From the NCBI RefSeq assembly GCF_036173125.1, contig NZ_CP108054.1:4774001-4838000 (forward strand): 64,000 bases of DNA, given 5' to 3'. The notes below the pieces were generated by a model. The model was not told where the DNA came from, ran no database searches, and worked only from the letters and a program-made list of their open reading frames with translations. Position numbers and translations under genes: made by a program. The stretch is from Streptomyces sp. NBC_00286 (GTDB lineage Bacteria; Actinomycetota; Actinomycetes; Streptomycetales; Streptomycetaceae). Of the stretch, positions 59,547 through 64,000 are shown in pieces; the first letter of the stretch is position 1; the number at the start of each line of letters is the position of its first letter.

Positions 59547-60800
59547 GTGCGCAAGCCCTCGAACCGCCTGTCCCGCATCGCCCTGACCGCCCTACTCGGC
59601 GCCGGACTACTGATCAGCACGCCGGTCGTCGCTGCTGACGGTCACGGCGACGACCAGCCGCGCATGACGGCGAGCAGCCGCAGCCCCGAGCGGCGCGGCG
59701 CCCTGGTGGCGGCCGAGCACATCCAGCGCCTGTCGGCCAGGCAGGTCGCGACCACGCTTAAGGAGGCAGGGTTCGACGCCCGAGACGCCCGGCACGGCAT
59801 CGACGCGTACCGGCTCGTGTACCGCACCGTCGACGCGTCCGGCCGGCCGACCACCGCCAGCGGCCTGGTCGTACTCCCCCGCGGCGGGTCCGAAACGCGG
59901 CTGCGCACCGTCTCCTACGCGCACGGCACGATCTGGAACCGGCATGACGCCCCGTCGGTCAAGGCGGGCACCACCGAGCGCGCCGCGGCCCTCGCCTTCG
60001 CCACCACCGGAGCCGCCGCACTCGCCCCCGACTACCTGGGCCTGGGCCTCGGCCCCGGCAATCACCCCTACATGCACGCGAAGACCGAGGCGAGCGCCTC
60101 ACTGGACCTGCTGCGCGCAGGCCGCACCTTCGCCTTCACACACGGCCGGGTCCTCGACCGGCGCGTACAGGTCAGCGGCTTCTCGCAGGGCGGCCACGCG
60201 GCGATGGCCCTCGCCCGGGAGCTGGCAGAGGGCGCCGACCGGTCCCTCAAGCTCGGCGCCGTCGCGCCCATAAGCGGCCCGTACGACATGGGCGGGGTGC
60301 AACTGCCGGCCATGCTGGGCGGGCGGCTCGACCCCTACGAGGCCACGCTCGGCGTCGCGCAGTGGACCGTCGCCTGGAACGCCGTCTACCGCTTCTACGC
60401 CGACCCGTCCGAGGCGTTCCAAGCTCCGTACGACCAAATCGTCGAGAAGCTCTTCGACGGCGAGCACACCCTGGACGAGATCTTCGCCGAGCTGCCCGGC
60501 ACCCCGCAGGAGCTGCTCACCCCGCAGTTCATCCAGCGGCTCGCCCATCCGACCGGGACCGTGGCCGAGGCATTCCGGGAGAACGACGCCACCTGCGCCT
60601 TCGGCCTCCGGGCGCCTGCCCGGCTCTATGCCGCCGCCGGCGACCCCTCGAACCTGCCCATCAACACCGAGCGCTGCCGGGATGCGTTGCGTCGCCACGG
60701 TGGGAACGCCTCGATAGTCGATCTGGGCGACATCGACCACGTGACCTCCGAGCAGCACGCGGTCCCGGCCGTCGCCCGCTGGTTCGCGACGCGCCCGTAA
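59547..60800 (+). CDS. secreted lipase/esterase (alpha/beta hydrolase)
   Basis: The 417-residue protein has a signal peptide (VRKPSNRLSRIALTALLGAG then LLISTPVVAADG). The alpha/beta-hydrolase core has the nucleophile in QVSGFSQGGHAAMAL (GxSxG), a probable acid around YAAAGDPSNLPI, and a C-terminal His in DIDHVTSEQHA. It resembles secretory lipases of actinomycetes and fungi. GTG 59547 is chosen because GGAGGAGG lies 5 bp upstream and a signal peptide follows directly. It is probably repressed by the divergent TetR. Confidence 0.87.
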   Translation: MRKPSNRLSRIALTALLGAGLLISTPVVAADGHGDDQPRMTASSRSPERRGALVAAEHIQRLSARQVATTLKEAGFDARDARHGIDAYRLVYRTVDASGRPTTASGLVVLPRGGSETRLRTVSYAHGTIWNRHDAPSVKAGTTERAAALAFATTGAAALAPDYLGLGLGPGNHPYMHAKTEASASLDLLRAGRTFAFTHGRVLDRRVQVSGFSQGGHAAMALARELAEGADRSLKLGAVAPISGPYDMGGVQLPAMLGGRLDPYEATLGVAQWTVAWNAVYRFYADPSEAFQAPYDQIVEKLFDGEHTLDEIFAELPGTPQELLTPQFIQRLAHPTGTVAEAFRENDATCAFGLRAPARLYAAAGDPSNLPINTERCRDALRRHGGNASIVDLGDIDHVTSEQHAVPAVARWFATRP

Positions 60801-60883
60801 CGCCGAGCGAGGCGTGGCTCCGCAAGGAGTCCGGAGCCGTCGGTTGCCCGCCCACCGCTTGAGCTGGATACGGGACTGTGTAT

Positions 60884-60925
60884 GCCGGGCCGTCCTGTGC
60901 GTGGGCGGGCACAGGACGGCCCGGC
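60884..60925. terminator. bidirectional terminator hairpin
   Basis: A perfect 17-bp stem (60884-60900 with 60909-60925, 8-base loop) lies between the convergent lipase and CNNM genes, 2 bp from the stop of the latter. Confidence 0.8.
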
Positions 60926-60927
60926 GG

Positions 60928-61950
60928 TCACGCGGCGGCCGGGGTCGGGCCGACCAGTTCCGTCAGGACGTCCTCCATGGTGACGAAGCCGAGCACGGTG
61001 CCCGTCTCGCCGGTGACCGCGGCCAGGTGGCTGCCGTCGGCCCGCAGCGCGGTGAGAGTGTCGTCCAGCGGGGTGTCGATGCGGACCTTGGTGACGGGGT
61101 GCAGGGCCGTGCGCGGGAAGGGTTGGTCCCGGTCGGCGATGCCGAGGGTGTCCTTGATGTGGAGGTAGCCGAGCAGGGCCTTGTCCGGGCCGGTGACGGG
61201 AAAGCGGGAGAAGCCCGCCCGGGCGGCCGTCCGCTCCAGTTCGGCCGGGGTGATCGCGTGGTCGACGGTGTGCATCTGCTGGGCCGGGACCAGGATCTCG
61301 CCGACGGGGCGGGTACCCAGCTCCAGTGCGTCGCGCAGACGCTCGCCGTCTTCCGGTGAGAGCAGTCCGGCCTGGCTGGAGTCGAGCACCATGCGGGCGA
61401 GCTGGTCGTCGGTGAAGACGGCCTCCACCTCGTCCTTCGGTTCGACCCTGAGGAGCTTCAGCAGGGCGTTGGCGAAGGCGTTGATGCCGAAGATCACCGG
61501 CCGCAGAGCCCGGGTGAGGGCGACCAGCGGCGGGCCGAGCAGCAGCGCGGTCTGCGCAGGCGCGGCGAGCGCGATGTTCTTGGGGACCATCTCGCCGAAC
61601 AGCATGTGCAGATACGTCGCCACGGTGAGCGCGATGACGAAGGCGACCGGGTGGACGAGGGCGTGCGGGATGTGCGCCGTCTCGAAGGCGGGCTCCAGCA
61701 GGTGCGCGATGGCGGGTTCGGCGACCGCGCCGAGGACCAGCGAGGAGACGGTGATACCGAGTTGGGCGGTGGCCATCATCGCGGAGAGGTGCTCCAGGCC
61801 CCACAACGTCATCCGGGCGCGCTTGTGGCCTTCCTGCGCGCGGGGTTCGATCTGACTGCGGCGCACCGAGATCAGGGCGAACTCGGCGCCGACGAAGAAC
61901 GCGTTGGTCAGCAGCGTCAAGGCGCCGATGGCCAGTTGCAGAACAGTCAT
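60928..61950 (-). CDS. CNNM/CBS-domain membrane protein (CorC-like) 3
   Basis: The 340-residue protein has a CNNM membrane domain (about 1-165; AEFALISVRRSQIEPRAQEG, MMATAQLGITVSSLVLGAVA, FGEMVPKNIAL) and two CBS motifs (about 205-335). It lacks the C-terminal CorC_HlyC domain, as does protein 1 at 56137. The start overlaps the stop of protein 4 by 4 bases. Same architecture and operon layout as the 56-58.5 kb pair, so the pairs are likely products of duplication. Confidence 0.87.
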   Translation of the reverse strand: MTVLQLAIGALTLLTNAFFVGAEFALISVRRSQIEPRAQEGHKRARMTLWGLEHLSAMMATAQLGITVSSLVLGAVAEPAIAHLLEPAFETAHIPHALVHPVAFVIALTVATYLHMLFGEMVPKNIALAAPAQTALLLGPPLVALTRALRPVIFGINAFANALLKLLRVEPKDEVEAVFTDDQLARMVLDSSQAGLLSPEDGERLRDALELGTRPVGEILVPAQQMHTVDHAITPAELERTAARAGFSRFPVTGPDKALLGYLHIKDTLGIADRDQPFPRTALHPVTKVRIDTPLDDTLTALRADGSHLAAVTGETGTVLGFVTMEDVLTELVGPTPAAA

Positions 61951-63284
61951 CGGACGGCCTCCTGCCGGTCCTGAAGGGACACCTGGACCGGCGCCGTGAT
62001 GCGCACACGGTCCGCACGGTGGTGCTCGACGTCGAGGACGTCCAGGCGCCAGCCGTCCAGGTCGAGCACGTCACCCTTGGCCGGGATCCGCGCCAGCCGG
62101 GTGGCGACCAGGCCGGCCACCGTCTCGTACGGGCCTTCGGGCGCGGCGAGTCCTATCTCGGTCAGCTGGTCGATGCGGACGCTGCCGTCCGCCTCCCACA
62201 CCGCGCGGCCGTCCGCCGCGGCGGGGGCGGGCAGCAGGTCAGGGACCTCGATCGGGTCGTGCTCGTCGCGGACTTCGCCGACGACCTCCTCGACGATGTC
62301 CTCCACCGTGGCCACGCCCGCCGTACCGCCGTACTCGTCGATGACCACGGCCATGGTGCGACTGGCCCGCATCCGCTCCAGCAGCCGGTCGGCGGGCAGG
62401 CTGTCGGGCACCAGCAGCGGGGCGGTGGCCAGCTCGGTGACCGGCGTGACGGCCCGCTCGGCGGGCTCCAGGGCCAGCACGTCACGGATGTGGACCGTGC
62501 CGACCACCTCGTCCAGGCTGTCGCGGTAGACCGGGAAACGGGACAGCCCCGTCGCATAGGTCAGATTGGCGGCGTCGGCGGCCGTCGCGTGCACTTCGAG
62601 GGCGCGGACGTCGACCCGCGGGGTCATCACGTTCTCCGCGGTCAGCTCGCTCAAGTGCAGCGTGCGCACGAACAGTTCGGCGGAGTCCGTCTCCAGCGCC
62701 CCTTCAGCGGCCGAGTGCTGGGCAAGCGCGACGAGTTCCTCGGGGCCGCGGGCAAAGGCCAGCTCCTCGGCGGGCTCCAGGCCGAAGCGGCGTACAAACC
62801 GGTTCGCGGTGTTGTTGAGGTGGCGGATGAACGGGCCGAACGCCGCCGTGAAGCCGCGCTGCGGTCCCGCGACCACCTTGGCGACAGCCAGCGGGCGGGA
62901 GATCGCCCAGTTCTTCGGCACCAGCTCGCCGACCACCATCAGCACCACGGTGGAGACGACCACGCCCAGCACGGTCGCCACCGACGAGGCGGCACCACCC
63001 AGGCCGATCGCCTTCAGCGGGCCGCGCAGCAGCGCCGCGAGGGACGGCTCGGCGAGCATGCCGATCACCAGCGAGGTGACCGTGATGCCCAGCTGGGCGC
63101 CGGACAGCTGGAACGTCAGACGGCGTACGGCCTTCAGCGCGCCGTCCGCGCCGCGCTCGCCCGCCTCGGCGGCGCGCTCCAGGTCGCCGCGCTCGACGGT
63201 GGTCAGGGAGAACTCGGCGGCGACGAACAGGGCGCAGGCGAGGGTGAGGAGCAGGGCAAGCAGAAGCAGCAGGATCTCGGTCAC
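61947..63284 (-). CDS. CNNM/CBS/CorC-domain membrane protein 4
   Basis: The 445-residue protein has a CNNM domain (about 1-180; AAEFSLTTVERGDLERAAEA, FQLSGAQLGITVTSLVIGML, VGELVPKNWAIS), CBS pair (about 205-345; MTPRVDVRALEV, DEYGGTAGVATVEDIVEEVV) and C-terminal CorC_HlyC domain (about 370-440). It is first in its operon and paired with the short CNNM protein 3. Expected at the cytoplasmic membrane with a divalent-cation role. A long untranslated leader precedes it. Confidence 0.88.
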   Translation of the reverse strand: MTEILLLLLALLLTLACALFVAAEFSLTTVERGDLERAAEAGERGADGALKAVRRLTFQLSGAQLGITVTSLVIGMLAEPSLAALLRGPLKAIGLGGAASSVATVLGVVVSTVVLMVVGELVPKNWAISRPLAVAKVVAGPQRGFTAAFGPFIRHLNNTANRFVRRFGLEPAEELAFARGPEELVALAQHSAAEGALETDSAELFVRTLHLSELTAENVMTPRVDVRALEVHATAADAANLTYATGLSRFPVYRDSLDEVVGTVHIRDVLALEPAERAVTPVTELATAPLLVPDSLPADRLLERMRASRTMAVVIDEYGGTAGVATVEDIVEEVVGEVRDEHDPIEVPDLLPAPAAADGRAVWEADGSVRIDQLTEIGLAAPEGPYETVAGLVATRLARIPAKGDVLDLDGWRLDVLDVEHHRADRVRITAPVQVSLQDRQEAVR

Positions 63285-63677
63285 CGTGCCACCCCCGCTC
63301 CCTCACGCATGTGTCTCGGGCGGGTCGTGGCACGGCTGGTACTGGGAGGCTCACCCATTGCGGGACGTCGCTCCTTCTCGGCTCGGAGGGTCGGGCAGAC
63401 CCTCGGGGGTCGGGAGGGCTGACACACCCTCCGGGCCATCGTAAAAGACGGGCAAAGCTTCCAGGTCATGTCCATTGCCGACCTGACGGGCGGCTTCTTT
63501 CGGACTTTCCCGCCACAGGCTTCAGGAAACAGCCTGGACCGGCCCCGAGAACCCTATGCTTCTACTCGGCTGTAGAGGGAGAACGTGAGGGCTACCCGGG
63601 TTGTTCCCATGCACCCGCACACCCATCCGCCCCCTCGTCACGAGAAACACACGCACATGAAGGAGTGGACGCCGCGA
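63285..63677. promoter_or_regulatory. divergent leader region, CNNM operon and Spo0M-like gene
   Basis: The 393-bp gap includes several short hairpins on the CNNM side: GAGGGTC/GACCCTC at 63386-63404, and GGAGGG/CCCTCC arms nearby. This could be a structured 5' leader of the CNNM operon, but no known riboswitch class is recognised. Toward 63600 it should contain the Spo0M promoter. Confidence 0.3.
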
Positions 63678-64000
63678 TGGTGTTCAAACGGCTGCTCGGC
63701 TCGCTCGGTGTGGGCGGACCCACGGTGGACACGACCCTCGACCCGGGCCCGGTCCTGCCCGGTGCCGGCCTTACCGGTCAGGTCCATCTCAAGGGCGGCG
63801 ACGCCGACTTCGACATCGAGCACATCACCCTGGAACTGGTGGCGCGGGTCGAGGCCGAACACGAGGACGGGGAGAGCGAAGGAGCAGTCTCCTTCGACCG
63901 GTTCAGCGTCGGCGGCAGCTTCCGGCTGGCCGCGGGCGAGCAGCAGAGCGTGCCGTTCGGCGTGACGTTGCCCTGGGAGACCCCGATCACCGAGTTGTAC
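63678..64000 (+). CDS. Spo0M-like sporulation-control protein (partial)
   Basis: The frame starts MVFKRLLGSLGVGGPTVDTT then PGPVLPGAGLTGQVHLKGGD and TLELVARVEAEHEDG. This is the arrestin-like N-terminal domain of the Spo0M family, which affects sporulation in Bacillus and occurs widely in Streptomyces. ATG 63678 has AAGGAG about 12 bp upstream; GTG 63666 is an in-frame alternative. The gene runs off the window after about 107 residues. Confidence 0.82.

Overview
The window looks like a chromosomal segment of a Streptomyces (or very close actinomycete). It has very high GC with strong third-position bias, a complete cvnA-D conservon, a type II polyketide gene set, a rare TTA (bldA-type) codon in a regulator, a Spo0M-like gene, many signalling genes and short GC-rich hairpin terminators. 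No intact tRNA, rRNA, complete insertion sequence or CRISPR array was found. All functions are inferred from reading the sequence; no database search was run.

Region 1 (1-5.4 kb): a decayed small membrane-protein gene, a two-gene operon of small membrane proteins, an APC-family amino-acid permease and a PH-like-domain membrane protein.

Region 2 (5.4-9.5 kb): the remnant of an integrative element. It starts at the 3' half of a tRNA-Gly(CCC)-like gene plus its terminator and ends at a short copy of the same core. A tyrosine integrase lacking its N-terminus is fused by a deletion to a truncated DUF2637 gene, followed by cargo genes. A second copy of about 108 bp of the tRNA 3' segment lies at 37.2 kb, so 5.4-37.3 kb may be a composite island.

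Region 3 (9.5-20.9 kb): three DUF5994-like paralogues, a frameshifted winged-helix gene, a truncated PRC-barrel gene, a ferredoxin-reductase/fatty-acid-desaturase pair, a PIG-L deacetylase, a secreted FG-GAP protein, and several gene fragments (toxin C-terminus, FG-GAP, FMN-binding, poly-gamma-glutamate hydrolase).

Region 4 (20.9-36.8 kb): a TetR/FAD-monooxygenase operon with a visible operator; a membrane Ser/Thr kinase coupled to a membrane protein with a related extracellular domain; a PucR-type regulator divergent from an acyl-CoA-ligase-like gene, a DUF3556 membrane protein and a phytoene-desaturase-like oxidoreductase; and the cvnA-B-C-D conservon.

Region 5 (37.3-53.5 kb): an aromatic type II polyketide cluster. 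Two two-component systems, a TcmI-type cyclase and an MMPL exporter lie on one side. A translationally coupled minus-strand operon (SchA/CurD-like protein, SDR, ABM monooxygenase, ACP, SRPBCC-cupin fusion, KS-alpha, KS-beta) diverges from a hydroxylase, a methyltransferase and a PfkB kinase. The set resembles spore-pigment or pentangular-type clusters, but has a cyclase-cupin fusion and a KS-beta lacking the usual active-site Gln.

Region 6 (53.5-64 kb): an acyltransferase-3 gene behind its TetR gene, two coupled pairs of CNNM/CBS (CorC-like) membrane proteins flanking a TetR/secreted-lipase divergon with three copies of one operator, and the 5' end of a Spo0M-like gene.
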